NCBI GenBank assembly: GCA_036401335.1
Contig: DASWVC010000276.1
Location: forward strand, 1 to 64,000
Origin: DASWVC01 sp036401335
Lineage (GTDB): Bacteria; Verrucomicrobiota; Verrucomicrobiia; Chthoniobacterales; JAFAMB01
Direction: 5' to 3'
Length of the DNA stretch: 64,000 nucleotides
The notes under the pieces were generated by a model. That model saw nothing but the letters and a program-made list of their open reading frames with translations. It had not been told where the DNA came from and did no database searches. This document shows, piece by piece, positions 46,540 through 56,170 of the stretch (position 1 is the stretch's first letter; every line of letters begins with the position of its first letter). The translations under genes and the position numbers were made by a program.

Positions 46540-47056
46540 TGGCCCGAGCACGTGTCCTCACGCGATTATGCCAGGGTTGAGCGCAATGCCTACCCGATCG
46601 GCAGCAAGGTAGAGGGGACCATCACGAAAACCTTTGTTTCCAACGGTCAGATGGTGAAGCCGGGTGACCTGTTGGTTGAGATGGACCGGAAACAAGCGGC
46701 AACGCTGGGGCAAGTGATGGATCGTGTCCACCGCGACCAGGACCTGAGCAAGGCCACGACTGCAATGCTGCACATGGCGGAAGCAACGGTCGAATGGACG
46801 AACCGGCAGTTCGAGTACACCCGGGTTTACGCAGCCGCGACAGGTCGCGTTGTATTCGACAAAAGCAAGGTGGCGCAGCACCTGCAATCGGGCGCCGGCT
46901 CGACGGTTGGCGGTCGCCCTGCTTCAGCCCTTGGAATCGGCGGCGGTCACCATCGGGTTCGATGGCAACAGCTTCCTCGGTTTCGAGGAATGTTTCGACC
47001 CTGGGCTGCCGGGTTCGGTGGAACTGATCCCGCCTGACTTCGAAGCCCAGGCATAA
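46540..47056 (+). pseudogene. Remnant of an HlyD/EmrA-type membrane-fusion protein
   Basis: In frame with 46423-47037 there are two pieces of a periplasmic adaptor. One is the lipoyl-like part (YPIGSKVEGTITKTFVSNGQ, MVKPGDLLVEMDRK). The other is the end of the coiled-coil hairpin with the second lipoyl strand (AEATVEWTNRQFEYTRVYAA, ATGRV). Most of the coiled coil and the whole C-terminal beta barrel are missing. From about 46850 the coding potential seems to move to another frame (AVTIGFDGNSFLGFEECFD), ending at 47056, which I do not recognise. No signal anchor. Non-functional relic. Confidence 0.6.
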
Positions 47057-47155
47057 ACCGCCCGGTCGAGCGCGCTGACCGTTGGGCTTTTCCGCTTTTT
47101 GCGGACTGCATCAAATCCCCTTTGGTCAATTCGACAGGTCACTAAAGCCCAGGCC

Positions 47156-48019
47156 TCAGCGCAAGAGGTGTTCTTCAACCGCCTTTGCGAACCCCTCCTC
47201 ATCCATGCCTGCGGTCACCCAGGTCGCAATCTGTTTGACCTCGTCACTGGCTTGTCCCATGGCGATGGAGTAACCACTCTTACGGAACATCAGCATATCA
47301 TTGGGCATGTCCCCGATCGTGCAGATTTCGCCGGCCGGAATCTTGAGAAGCTCGCTCAGGGCGGAGACGACCGATCCTTTGTTGGCTTCCGGATGGGTCA
47401 CATCAAGGTAATAAGGCTGGGACCGGGCCGCCGATACGCTGGGATGAACGTCCCGAGAGGGGGTCGTCTGCTTGGTGTGCACGTCCTGCCCGAAGGATTG
47501 TTGGAGGGCCTGCTCGGCTTTTCCGACCAGGGCGTAATCGTCGCTGACACCGACCACCTTGGCAATTCCCTGAGCAAACGCCGCATCGAAATTGTCGACC
47601 ACGGTGGGAGGAAACTGGACGGTTCGCTCTTCCTTTTCCCGATGGGGCGCGTTCCAGTTGCGCAAATACCAGTCCACGCCCGCGTAAACCCAGACGTCCA
47701 AGCCAAACCCGGCAATCGCATCGATCACGGCTTTGGCAACGCCAGCCTCAAGGGTATAGGCGCTGAGCACGGCCAGGGTTTTCGGATCAACCATCATTCC
47801 GCCGTTGAACGCCGCAATCGGGGCAGATAACGCGACCTTTTCCGCAATCATTTTCATCCCTCGCGGGGGACGCCCGCTGGTGACGGCAAACTTCACGCCG
47901 GCTGTCTGCAACTGCTGGATCGCGGCAGCCGCCCGTTCCGTAATCCGCTTTTGGCTGTCGACAAGCGTGCCATCCACGTCGGCCAGAAGCAGGGAGATTT
48001 TTTCTTTATTCAAGCTCAT
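47156..48019 (-). CDS. HAD-superfamily phosphatase, Cof/type IIB
   Basis: 287 residues. Motif I LLLADVDGTLVDSQ (DxDGT), motif II FAVTSGRPP (Ser/Thr), cap domain IIB in the middle, motif III Lys near HPEANKGSVVSAL, motif IV IGDMPNDMLMF (GDxxND). Dephosphorylates sugar phosphates or similar small molecules in the cytosol. An SD-like run (AAAGAAAAA) is weak, but the start MSLNKEKISLLLADVDGT fits the family. It stands alone between an efflux relic and a divergent DUF1348 gene. Confidence 0.9.
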   Translation of the reverse strand: MSLNKEKISLLLADVDGTLVDSQKRITERAAAAIQQLQTAGVKFAVTSGRPPRGMKMIAEKVALSAPIAAFNGGMMVDPKTLAVLSAYTLEAGVAKAVIDAIAGFGLDVWVYAGVDWYLRNWNAPHREKEERTVQFPPTVVDNFDAAFAQGIAKVVGVSDDYALVGKAEQALQQSFGQDVHTKQTTPSRDVHPSVSAARSQPYYLDVTHPEANKGSVVSALSELLKIPAGEICTIGDMPNDMLMFRKSGYSIAMGQASDEVKQIATWVTAGMDEEGFAKAVEEHLLR

Positions 48020-48128
48020 AGCAGGATTGCAAGCCCGTTAGCGCGGCGATTCGTCGTCGTCCACCCCGGAGATTGGCAGCGCATGGGTCATGGGAACGTC
48101 AGTCAAGCAAACTGCCGTGGTTGCCGAA

Positions 48129-48158
48129 CGCCGTCCATGCGACCTTGGTATCATGGCC
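48129..48158. repeat. 30-bp perfect repeat, copy 2
   Basis: Identical to 27035-27064. It lies 110-139 bp upstream of the minus-strand HAD gene, in the same orientation relative to that gene as copy 1 has to kinase A. Confidence 0.75.
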
Positions 48159-48196
48159 AAGGGGGGGGAAGGATCGGCCTTTTCAGAGACGATTAG

Positions 48197-48208
48197 TCGA
48201 ACGTTCGA
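48197..48208. promoter_or_regulatory. Palindromic candidate operator
   Basis: TCGAACGTTCGA is a perfect 12-bp palindrome in the divergent gap, about 150 bp upstream of the DUF1348 start. A dimeric repressor could bind it; no regulator gene is adjacent. Confidence 0.4.
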
Positions 48209-48353
48209 ACTTTCACTCCCCCTCCCCTGCCGTAACGCCGGGTTGGAAACTCCTCATAGCCAATGACTTGTAGCTTACCTGCAACCTTGGCACGAATCCT
48301 GATCTTATACGGCGAGACTGACCGGCGAACCGGGCAACTGCTTCCCACTGCTC

Positions 48354-48842
48354 ATGAACGCACCAAACCAGATCATTCAGTGTCCGCCGGTTCCTCCTTT
48401 TACCCGTGAGACCGCCATCGAGAAAGTGCGGTTGGCGGAAAACAACTGGAACCGCAGGGACGCGGAAAAGGTTGCGTTGGGGTACACGGTAGACAGTTGG
48501 TGGCGCAACCGGGTCGAATTCATGCACGGCCGGCCAGCCATTATCGACTTCCTTACCCGCAAGTGGAACAAGGAACTGGATTACCGTCTCATCAAGGAAC
48601 TGTGGGCTTTCGACGGAAACCGGATCGCGGTGCGTTTTGCCTACGAGTGGCATGACGACTCAGGCAATTGGTTTCGCTCTTATGGCAACGAGAACTGGGA
48701 GTTCGACCGGAATGGATTGATGCACCATCGGCACGCGTGCATCAACGACCTGCCGATCAAGGAAGCTGAACGCAAGTTCCGTTGGGACGCTTCCTTCCCC
48801 CGCGCTCTCGAACACGCCGGACTAACCGACCTGGGTTTGTAA
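48354..48842 (+). CDS. DUF1348 / NTF2-like family protein
   Basis: 162 residues. The conserved DUF1348 pattern is clear: [65 protein letters not shown]-like [20 protein letters not shown]. The fold is a small cone-shaped alpha+beta barrel of the SnoaL/NTF2 type. Role unknown; often seen near flavin reductases and hydrolases, as here (48933, 49614, 50586). Cytosolic. Confidence 0.9.
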   Translation: MNAPNQIIQCPPVPPFTRETAIEKVRLAENNWNRRDAEKVALGYTVDSWWRNRVEFMHGRPAIIDFLTRKWNKELDYRLIKELWAFDGNRIAVRFAYEWHDDSGNWFRSYGNENWEFDRNGLMHHRHACINDLPIKEAERKFRWDASFPRALEHAGLTDLGL

Positions 48843-48932
48843 GCCGTCCACCCTCGCACAGCTGATGCCTACGATGCCGACCAAAGACGGAAGTCAATTT
48901 CACCGGGAGCTGTACCTCCGGGCCTGAACGCG

Positions 48933-49595
48933 ATGGCCGACAAGTACATGCAACTTGTGCTCACGCCCGCCGTTCAGCAGGCCCAGGATAAATATTTCGG
49001 GAAGCACCAGGTCGTGGAGCATGCGCCCGAGGCCGATGCGCTTACTCAGGACGAAGCGGATTTTATCGCCGCGCGTGACAGTTTCTACCTGGCATCGATC
49101 AGCGAGACCGGTTGGCCCTACGTGCAACACCGGGGCGGTCCCATCGGATTTGTAAAGGTACTGGGACCGACCCTCGTCGGTTTCGCGGACTTCCAGGGCA
49201 ACCGCCAGCTCGTCACCACAGGCAACCTGGGCGTAACCGATCGGGTGGCCCTCTTTTTAATGGACTACCCGCACCGCACACGGCTCAAGCTGCTCGGCCA
49301 CGGGCGGGTACTCGACGCGCGCGAACATCCCGAACTTGTCGATCAACTTGCCCCCGAGCCGCTTCGCCGCAAGGTGGAGCGATTGTTCCTCATCCAGGTC
49401 GTTTCCTATGATTGGAACTGCCCGCAATACATCACTCCCCGTTTCACGGCCGCTGAGGTGGAAAAGTACGTCGCGCCGCTGAAAGCCCGGATCGCCGAGT
49501 TGGAAGCCCAGCTCGCCTTCCGCGACACGCCCGAGGGCATTGCTGAATCAAAAAGGCCCGGCTCATCCTGGCCTGACAACTCACCCCGCCGTTAA
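48933..49595 (+). CDS. Pyridoxamine 5'-phosphate oxidase-family flavin-binding protein
   Basis: 220 residues. A split beta-barrel FMN-binding fold is suggested by FYLASISETGWPYVQHRGGP, GFADFQGNRQLVTTGNLG and VALFLMDYPHRTRLKLLGHG. The C-terminal EVEKYVAPLKARIAELEAQL is a short coiled coil. Related to the PNPOx-like YnfC/general-stress subgroup rather than true PdxH. Substrate unknown. It precedes the alpha/beta hydrolase by 18 nt, so the two are probably cotranscribed. Confidence 0.87.
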   Translation: MADKYMQLVLTPAVQQAQDKYFGKHQVVEHAPEADALTQDEADFIAARDSFYLASISETGWPYVQHRGGPIGFVKVLGPTLVGFADFQGNRQLVTTGNLGVTDRVALFLMDYPHRTRLKLLGHGRVLDAREHPELVDQLAPEPLRRKVERLFLIQVVSYDWNCPQYITPRFTAAEVEKYVAPLKARIAELEAQLAFRDTPEGIAESKRPGSSWPDNSPRR

Positions 49596-49613
49596 CCGCA
49601 ACCAAATAAGAAA

Positions 49614-50513
49614 ATGAACACACATAACCCGTCCATTCCCAACCAATACCCGGTGCGTTACAACACCGTCCGCGTGAACGAACTGGATGTCTTCTACCGG
49701 GAAGCCGGCCCGCAAGACGCACCTACCCTCCTGCTTTTGCATGGCTTTCCGACGTCGTCCAACATGTTCAGGAACCTCATCCCGCGCCTTGCTAACTCGT
49801 TCCATGTGGTGGCTCCCGACTACCCCGGCTTCGGTCAGACCAGCATGCCGAGCCACAAGGATTTTGCTTACACGTTCGAGAACCTGACCAACGTGGTGGA
49901 GCAACTGGTCGAGAAACTTGGGCTTACTAGTTACGCGCTTTACGTCATGGATTACGGCGCTCCGGTGGGTTACCGTCTGGCGTTGCGCCACCCCGAGCGT
50001 GTGCAGGCGCTCATCGTGCAAAACGGCAATGCCTACGATGAAGGCCTCCGGGAGTTCTGGGATCCCATCAAGAAATACTGGAACGATCCCACGCCGGAGA
50101 ACCGTCAGGCCATCCACTTCCTGGTCGATCCGAAGTCGACCCGATGGCAGTACGAGAACGGCGTGGCTGACCGCACACTCTTGGATCCGACCACCTGGAT
50201 GGTGGATCAGGTCGGGTTGGACCGTCCCGGCAATGACGAGATCCAATTGGATCTGTTCTACAGCTATCGAACCAATGTGCCGCTCTATCCCGAGTTCCAA
50301 GCCTTCTTCCGGCAGTACCAGCCGCCGACGTTGATTGTCTGGGGCAAGAACGACGTCATCTTCCCGCCGGAGGGCGCCGCACCCTACGCTCGCGATTTGC
50401 GGGCCGTGGAGACGCATTTACTGGATACGGGTCATTTCGCTCTCGAAACCCACGGGGAGGAAATCGCCAGCCGCATCGAGGGTTTTCTCCAGCAGCACCA
50501 ACCGGCGCGTTGA
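49614..50513 (+). CDS. Alpha/beta hydrolase (epoxide hydrolase/haloalkane dehalogenase-like)
   Basis: 299 residues. Oxyanion segment [13 protein letters not shown], then [11 protein letters not shown]. The nucleophile elbow VMDYGAPVG carries Asp instead of Ser, as in epoxide hydrolases and haloalkane dehalogenases. Acid region [16 protein letters not shown]; catalytic His in [13 protein letters not shown]. No signal peptide. Probably opens epoxides or hydrolyses a C-X bond, exact substrate unknown. Followed by the isochorismatase-like gene 72 nt downstream. Confidence 0.88.
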   Translation: MNTHNPSIPNQYPVRYNTVRVNELDVFYREAGPQDAPTLLLLHGFPTSSNMFRNLIPRLANSFHVVAPDYPGFGQTSMPSHKDFAYTFENLTNVVEQLVEKLGLTSYALYVMDYGAPVGYRLALRHPERVQALIVQNGNAYDEGLREFWDPIKKYWNDPTPENRQAIHFLVDPKSTRWQYENGVADRTLLDPTTWMVDQVGLDRPGNDEIQLDLFYSYRTNVPLYPEFQAFFRQYQPPTLIVWGKNDVIFPPEGAAPYARDLRAVETHLLDTGHFALETHGEEIASRIEGFLQQHQPAR

Positions 50514-50585
50514 TCCGCCGCTCGTGACACCGGGCCAGCTTGCAAGGCGGTCCCGGCTGCCTGATAACCTCATCCGGAGTTCACT

Positions 50586-51239
50586 ATGGAAATTCATCGG
50601 GAAGACACGGCCCTTGTATTTATCGATCCGCAGAACGACGTCCTGAGCGAAAAGGGCCTTGCCTGGCCCCTGCTCCGTGAAAGTCTGCAAGAAAACAACA
50701 CCATTGAGAACATGGAGCGCCTTTTCCGGGCCGCGAAGGCGGATGGGTACGAGGTCTTCATCTCCCCTCACTATTTTTACCCTACCGACAAAGGCTGGAA
50801 ATTCAACGGACCGCTCGAGACCGACGAAGCAACCTCAGGGTTGTTTGCTCGCAAAGGCCCATTGAATCTCGACGGCCTGGAAGGTTCCGGCGCGGACTGG
50901 CTGGAGCGTTTCAAGCCTTACATTGAAGATGGCAAGACCATTGTGGTCGCGCCGCACCGGGTGTGGGGGCCGGAGAGCAACGACCTCGTTCTCCAGCTTC
51001 GGAAACGCAGGATCAGCAAAATCATCCTGGGCGGCATGCTCGCCAACATGTGCGTCGAATCCCACCTGCGGGAATTGCTCGAACAGGGGTTTGAAGTAGG
51101 CGTGGTGAAAGATGCGACGGCCGGGCCGAAGCACCCGGAATGGGGCTACGGTTACACCGCGGCGCTCATCAACTACGCGTTCCTTGCCCACGCGGTCTGG
51201 ACCACGGACCAGGCGGTGAAGGCGATGAAACACGGTTAA
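50586..51239 (+). CDS. Isochorismatase-like cysteine hydrolase
   Basis: 217 residues with the isochorismatase-fold triad: Asp in LVFIDPQNDVL (near residue 14), Lys in LFARKGPLNLDG, nucleophilic Cys in GGMLANMCVESHLRELLEQG. The cis-peptide region before the Cys is conserved. Hydrolases of this group act on amides or vinyl ethers in the cytosol; physiological substrate unknown. Fourth member of a plus-strand run of small-molecule enzymes (48354-52749). Confidence 0.9.
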   Translation: MEIHREDTALVFIDPQNDVLSEKGLAWPLLRESLQENNTIENMERLFRAAKADGYEVFISPHYFYPTDKGWKFNGPLETDEATSGLFARKGPLNLDGLEGSGADWLERFKPYIEDGKTIVVAPHRVWGPESNDLVLQLRKRRISKIILGGMLANMCVESHLRELLEQGFEVGVVKDATAGPKHPEWGYGYTAALINYAFLAHAVWTTDQAVKAMKHG

Positions 51240-51348
51240 CCGTCGCGGGCCACAGCACCACCTGAAGGCCGGATGTCATGAAGGGTCAGGGACAATCTCG
51301 ACATCCGACCGGAAAAACCGCTAAGTCGCGGGCATAACTTTACCCGAA

Positions 51349-52749
51349 ATGAATGATCCAGAAACTTACGATGCCGTGGTCATAGGAAGCGGCAAAGGCG
51401 GTAAGATTTTGGCGACGCACCTGGGCCGCCACAACCACAAAACAGCCCTGATCGAACGCGACCCGCTGATGATCGGAGGTGGCTGCATCAACATCGCCTG
51501 CATCCCCACCAAAACGTTCATCGCCAGCGCGCGGCTGGTCCATTCCATCCGACGAGCCGCTGAGTTCGGCGTCAGGGTGGACGGCGTCTCGGTCGACTGG
51601 CCGGGCGTGCAGAAGCGGGTTGAGGAAGTGGTATCGGAGATGCGCGCGTTGAACCACAAGAACTTTACCTCGCTGCCGAGCCTCGAATTCATCTTGGGGA
51701 CCGGGCGCTTTTTAGGCCCGCAACGGCTCGAAGTGACGCAAAATGACGGCAAGGTCCGGCAACTCACCTCCAAACGCATTTTCATCGACACCGGCACCCG
51801 GCCGGCGGTTCCGGATGTGCCAGGCTTACGGGACATTCCCTTTCTGACCAGCGACAGCATCCAACGGCTGAAAGCCGTTCCTTCGCGCCTTCTGGTGCTC
51901 GGAGGCGGGTACATCGGGCTCGAGTTTGCCCAGATGATGCATCGGTTCGGAAGCCAAGTGACTCTCCTTGAACGAGGCCGACAACTCGTCGGCCAGGAAG
52001 ATTCCGACATGGCCGAGGCGCTGGCAAGCATTCTGACAAACGAAGGCATCGAGATCCGGCTTGATGCGGCCGTGGAACAGATTCGTAACGTGACTGACGA
52101 TGTGGTGAAAGTCGCTTTCCGAACGCCCAAAGGACCTCAGGAATGGACCGGCTCCCACGTCTTGGTTGCCCTGGGCCGCGCTCCTGTGACCAACGCGCTG
52201 AACCTGCCCGCGGCCGGGGTCGAAACAACGGCCAAGGGCTTTATCAAAGTCAACGACCGCCTGGAGACAAACGTTTCCGGCATCTGGGCCCTGGGTGATG
52301 TGAGCGGCGGACCCCAATTCACCCACGCCTCCCTGGATGATTTTCGGATCGTTAGAGACAACGTATTCGGGAGCGGTTCCCGCTCCCGAAGCGATCGGCT
52401 CGTTCCTTCGACCCTATTCACCGAACCGGAGCTGGCTCACATCGGCCTGACGGAAAAGGAGGCTGCGGCGCGGGGATTGGACGTTCGCGTGCTCAAGGTC
52501 CCGATCACCCCGTTGACGGTGCCCCGGGCAAGGACCACGGGTCAAACAAACGGGCTGCTGAAGGCCACGATTGAAAAATCCAGTCAACGGATCCTCGGCT
52601 GCACAATCCTGGCGGCTGAAGCCGGTGAGATGATTGGCACCGTGCAGGCCGTCATGATGGCGCAACTGCCTGCCAGCACGCTCCGCGAAGCTGTGCTCTC
52701 CCATCCCACCATGGTTGAGGGATTCAACGCCCTCTTTGCCGGCTTGTGA
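51349..52749 (+). CDS. FAD-dependent pyridine nucleotide-disulfide oxidoreductase (MerA/Lpd-like)
   Basis: 466 residues. FAD motif AVVIGSGKGGKILATHL, redox-active pair GGGCINIACIPTK (CxxxxC), NAD(P) motif LGGGYIGLEFAQMM, FAD end WALGDVSGG, and the dimer-interface HPTMVEGF carrying the catalytic His-Glu region. It resembles mercuric-reductase-like and dihydrolipoyl dehydrogenase proteins. It lacks both the N-terminal HMA domain and the C-terminal Cys pair of true MerA, so a general disulfide or quinone reductase role is more likely. Confidence 0.9.
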   Translation: MNDPETYDAVVIGSGKGGKILATHLGRHNHKTALIERDPLMIGGGCINIACIPTKTFIASARLVHSIRRAAEFGVRVDGVSVDWPGVQKRVEEVVSEMRALNHKNFTSLPSLEFILGTGRFLGPQRLEVTQNDGKVRQLTSKRIFIDTGTRPAVPDVPGLRDIPFLTSDSIQRLKAVPSRLLVLGGGYIGLEFAQMMHRFGSQVTLLERGRQLVGQEDSDMAEALASILTNEGIEIRLDAAVEQIRNVTDDVVKVAFRTPKGPQEWTGSHVLVALGRAPVTNALNLPAAGVETTAKGFIKVNDRLETNVSGIWALGDVSGGPQFTHASLDDFRIVRDNVFGSGSRSRSDRLVPSTLFTEPELAHIGLTEKEAAARGLDVRVLKVPITPLTVPRARTTGQTNGLLKATIEKSSQRILGCTILAAEAGEMIGTVQAVMMAQLPASTLREAVLSHPTMVEGFNALFAGL

Positions 52750-52843
52750 GCTTCTCGCCAGCAGGCTGCGCACGCCTGCTGCGCTCTCGCCGCCCACGAC
52801 TTACTTTCTCGCTTATCAGTGCCGCAGGTATCAGGCTGGCATC

Positions 52844-53374
52844 ATGAAACTATACATTGGCGCACTTCTCATCCTGTTGACCCCCATGGTCCAGGGGGCC
52901 ACGGTTCAGGAACTCACCTTTGACGTCAGTGGAACATTCCCAGCCAATTGCGCAAAGTCCAAGCTGACCGCACCGAACGCATCTTTCCTGATCGAATTTA
53001 CGGTAAAGCAACTGGTGCCGGCTACCCCAAGTCCCGGACCGTTATTCTTCCAAACGCCGCTGATTGCCGCCTCGTACAGCTTCGAAGGCCTTACGCATCC
53101 TGCCCCGTCCACCAGTTCCTTCCTCCACTCTGACAGCGCCGGCAACCTCGAATCCATCACCCTGACGTTTAAGACCGGCACGTTCCTGCTTTCCAGCACA
53201 CCTATCTTTCACTCGCCTATTCTAGCCATGCACGTCGGTGCCGACGGCAGGTTCGTCGCGGGCAACCTGGGTGCGGGGCTGGGCTGGCGCGTGCAGTACA
53301 CTCCCATCGGCGCGCCCGCCGTGAACAACCCGGTGAGCGTGTCCGAAGTGGTTAGCAGAGTAGCGCTGCCTTAG
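52844..53374 (+). CDS. Secreted protein of unknown function
   Basis: 176 residues from MKLYIGALLILLTPMVQGAT, a clear signal peptide with probable cleavage after VQG or nearby. The mature part is beta-rich (TFDVSGTFPANC, SITLTFKTGTFLL) and ends without a PEP-CTERM sorting tail, although the composition is similar to PEP-CTERM proteins. A longer frame back to 52715 overlaps the preceding gene and is rejected. Function not recognised. Confidence 0.65.
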   Translation: MKLYIGALLILLTPMVQGATVQELTFDVSGTFPANCAKSKLTAPNASFLIEFTVKQLVPATPSPGPLFFQTPLIAASYSFEGLTHPAPSTSSFLHSDSAGNLESITLTFKTGTFLLSSTPIFHSPILAMHVGADGRFVAGNLGAGLGWRVQYTPIGAPAVNNPVSVSEVVSRVALP

Positions 53375-53417
53375 CCGGGCGATGTTGTTGCAGGCCGTTG
53401 CCGGTGCCTCGTTGGGG

Positions 53418-54866
53418 TCATTCAATCCAGTCTCCGGTTTTCAAGGATTTCACGGCGGCGTTGGCCGCATGAAATCCACACATACCGTGTACGCCGCCGC
53501 CAGGCGGAGTCGATGAAGAGCAGAGGAAAACACCCTTGATCGGGATCCGATACGGCGCAGGGCTCAAGGTAGGCCGGGCAAGCAACTGCCATAAATCATT
53601 GGCGCCTCCGGTGATGGCCCCTCCGACCAGGTTGGGATTTTCGCTTTCGAGCTGCGCTGCGGCAGTGACATGGCGACCAAGCACACGACTGCGGAAAGCC
53701 GGAGCGAAGCGGGAAATCTCGTTCTCGATTCGTTCGGTCATGTCAATGGACGAACCGTTGGGAACGTGACAATACACCCATGCCGTGTGGCGGCCGGACG
53801 GCGCACGGGTAGGGTCGAACAACGTCGGTTGTGAAAGCAACGCGAACGGCCGGTTCGGGCATTGGCCGCGGGCGACCTGACGCTCGGCTTCGGCAATTGC
53901 CGCGAAGGGTCCGCCCAAGTGGATCGTCCCAGCTTGCCGACAGGTTTCGTGAAGCCACGGGATTGGCCCGTCAAGGGCATAGTCGATTTTGAAAATGCCC
54001 GGACCGTACCTGAAACGTTCAAGGGTTCGCCGGTACCGGTCCGGAAGCTTTTTCCCTGCGATGCAGATAAGTTGACGCGGGGTAACGTCCAATACAACGA
54101 CTCGCGTGCGAGGCAGTTGGTCCAGGGTTTTGACAAAGGCATTCGTCTGAATCTTCCCGCCCAACGTTTCTAAACATTTCCACAGTGCGTCTGCGATGGC
54201 CTGGGCGCCACCCACCGGGATGGGCCAGCCAACCGCATGGCCAAGCATTCCCAGCACAAGGCCAAAGGCCGTCGAGCCGGCGGCAGTCAGCGGCAGAAAA
54301 GAGTGCGCCGCCAAACCGGCCAGGAGGGCTGCTGCAGGTGCCTGTGAGAAGCAGATCCGAACCAGCTCGCGCACGGGCAACAGGGCCAGTTTTCCGAACT
54401 TCAGCGCCAGGACCGGATGGCGCGGCACGTGAATGACCGGCTGGAGAAACTCCTCGAGCAAACTTCCCGCATTCAACACAAGCGGCTCGAAGATCCTGCG
54501 ATAGCTCCCTGCGTCGTTCCCCAACGCCGCAGCCGTAGCGCCCACCGATCGCTGAAGCGCGACCGCCTCTCCCGCGGTGATCGGATGCGCTAAAGGCACC
54601 GGCGGTTGTACCCAGGCCAACCCATACTGCTCCAGCGGCAGAGACGAAAAGAACGGTGAAGCCAACCCAAGTGGGTGGACCGCTGACCCAACGTCGTGGC
54701 GAAAACCCGGGAAGGTAAGTTCCTCGGTGCGACATGCACCCCCAACTTTAGCGGTACCCTCAAGAACGAGGGTTGAAAACCCCTGCTGCGCGATGCGGAT
54801 CGCGGCAGCCAACCCGTTGGGTCCCGCTCCGATTACCACCGCGTCATATTCATATCCACACTTCAT
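53418..54866 (-). CDS. Phytoene desaturase-like FAD-dependent oxidoreductase
   Basis: 482 residues. N-terminal Rossmann motif AVVIGAGPNGLAAAIRIAQQ with the following LVLEGTAKVGGACRTEELTF typical of CrtI-type/NAD(P)-FAD oxidoreductases. C-terminal FAD segment LCSSSTPPGGGVHGMCGFHA. No other carotenoid gene is near, so the substrate may not be a carotenoid. It converges with the secreted-protein gene. Confidence 0.87.
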   Translation of the reverse strand: MKCGYEYDAVVIGAGPNGLAAAIRIAQQGFSTLVLEGTAKVGGACRTEELTFPGFRHDVGSAVHPLGLASPFFSSLPLEQYGLAWVQPPVPLAHPITAGEAVALQRSVGATAAALGNDAGSYRRIFEPLVLNAGSLLEEFLQPVIHVPRHPVLALKFGKLALLPVRELVRICFSQAPAAALLAGLAAHSFLPLTAAGSTAFGLVLGMLGHAVGWPIPVGGAQAIADALWKCLETLGGKIQTNAFVKTLDQLPRTRVVVLDVTPRQLICIAGKKLPDRYRRTLERFRYGPGIFKIDYALDGPIPWLHETCRQAGTIHLGGPFAAIAEAERQVARGQCPNRPFALLSQPTLFDPTRAPSGRHTAWVYCHVPNGSSIDMTERIENEISRFAPAFRSRVLGRHVTAAAQLESENPNLVGGAITGGANDLWQLLARPTLSPAPYRIPIKGVFLCSSSTPPGGGVHGMCGFHAANAAVKSLKTGDWIE

Positions 54867-55054
54867 CGTGTGCTCGCTCGAATCGTCGGTTCTCGATGCA
54901 GTTCGCCATCAGCAGGTGGCGGCAACGGGACCCAGGCTGCCGGGCGATGGCTGGTCACAAAATAAAGGACCGCGGTAGGTTGAAAAATAAAACAAGTTCT
55001 TTTCCGCCCGCAAATGGTTACACTTATAACCGTAGCAAACCGATAACCACTACT

Positions 55055-55234
55055 ATGGACGAAAGCACCAAAGATAAGGTTCAAGGCAACATCAACCAAG
55101 CTTCCGGCACGGTGAAAGAAAAAGTGGGTGAAGCGACTAACGACCCCGACACGCAGGCTGAGGGTGCGGGTGATAAGCTTAAGGGCGCAGTACAGAAAAA
55201 GGTCGGCGACATAAAAAAAGTGTTTGAGAAGTAA
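55055..55234 (+). CDS. CsbD-family stress protein
   Basis: 59 residues from MDESTKDKVQGNINQASG. CsbD proteins are small, highly charged, predicted mostly unstructured or helical, and are induced in general stress in other bacteria. Visible are the repeated K/G/E pattern and the KGAVQKKVGDIKK tail. Monocistronic and followed by a strong terminator at 55260. Confidence 0.88.
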   Translation: MDESTKDKVQGNINQASGTVKEKVGEATNDPDTQAEGAGDKLKGAVQKKVGDIKKVFEK

Positions 55235-55259
55235 TTCGCCGGCCGATCGGGTTTTCACG

Positions 55260-55288
55260 ACAGCGCACCCTGTAACAGGGTGCGCTGT
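55260..55288 (+). terminator. Rho-independent terminator after CsbD gene
   Basis: ACAGCGCACCCTG pairs perfectly over 13 bp with CAGGGTGCGCTGT around a TAA loop, followed by TCTGTCTT. It lies 25 bp after the CsbD stop. Confidence 0.8.
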
Positions 55289-55348
55289 TCTGTCTTCCTC
55301 TACCGAAGAACACGGTCCATCAAAGCGTTAAGCCAAACATCCAAGGCC

Positions 55349-56059
55349 ATGGGCAGCCGTATTTTGCTGCTCGTGTCGGGTCTGGCGGTGCTTGCCGCCT
55401 GCACGGCCCCGCCCCAAACATCCCGGTTTATCACCGTTGCCAATCAACCGGCCAATGTCGGTGATGCCGGGATCGCGGCCCGCGCCTACCACGATCACGG
55501 GGCTTATGATCGCGACCTGATGGTGGTCGCCGGCAACGCCGAAAAATGGGTGGCGCAGCGCGCCGCGTTCGTGCCTCGACCCGCGCTTGTCCTTGACGTG
55601 GACGAGACCGCGTTGTCCAACTGGGAGATTATCAAGCTGGATGATTTCGGACGACCAATCGCCGGCCCCTGCATCCCTGGTTCCGGCGCGCCTTGCGGCT
55701 GGGCTGCTTGGGACCTCCTCGGCCGCGATCCGGCCATCAGGCCGACGCTGCAACTGTTCCAGGCTGCACGGAGCGCGAACCTCAGCGTTTTTTTCATTAC
55801 AGGCCGGCCGGAGGCACAACGCGCCGCCACGGAACGCAACCTTCGCAGGGCAGGTTTTGATGGCTACACCAAGCTTTTCATGGTCCCTGATGGCGCCCGT
55901 TTTGCTTCCGCCAAGGATTTCAAGACGCCAGTGCGCATCCAAATTGAGCGGATGGGTTACGCCATCATCGCCAATGTGGGGGATCAACCTTCCGACCTGC
56001 TGGGCGGTCACGCCGAAAAGGATTTTCTTTTGCCGGATCCGTTTTACCGCGTGCCCTGA
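55349..56059 (+). CDS. HAD-family acid phosphatase lipoprotein
   Basis: 236 residues from MGSRILLLVSGLAVLAACTA; the Cys after LAVLAA is a lipobox, so it is an envelope lipoprotein. Motif I ALVLDVDETALSN (DxDET), followed by FFITGRPEAQR (motif II) and NVGDQPSDLLGG (motif IV). This matches the class B / P4-like (HAD_2, acid_phosphat_B) group of secreted 5'-nucleotidases or acid phosphatases. Likely releases phosphate from nucleotides outside the cytoplasm. Confidence 0.87.
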   Translation: MGSRILLLVSGLAVLAACTAPPQTSRFITVANQPANVGDAGIAARAYHDHGAYDRDLMVVAGNAEKWVAQRAAFVPRPALVLDVDETALSNWEIIKLDDFGRPIAGPCIPGSGAPCGWAAWDLLGRDPAIRPTLQLFQAARSANLSVFFITGRPEAQRAATERNLRRAGFDGYTKLFMVPDGARFASAKDFKTPVRIQIERMGYAIIANVGDQPSDLLGGHAEKDFLLPDPFYRVP

Positions 56060-56170
56060 GGTGTCGCCGCGCGAGAAGTAAGTGCGGCCAACCCGTTCGC
56101 CAGCTTCGTGACGGGGGAGTGACCTCCCCGCGCTTGCCTTCCAGGTGCGTCTGTGTTTTTTTGACTGCCG

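Larger units (their letters stand above)
48020..48353. other. Divergent regulatory region
   Basis: 334 bp between the HAD gene and the DUF1348 gene. It carries the second copy of the 30-bp repeat and a 12-bp perfect palindrome (48197-48208). Confidence 0.5.
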
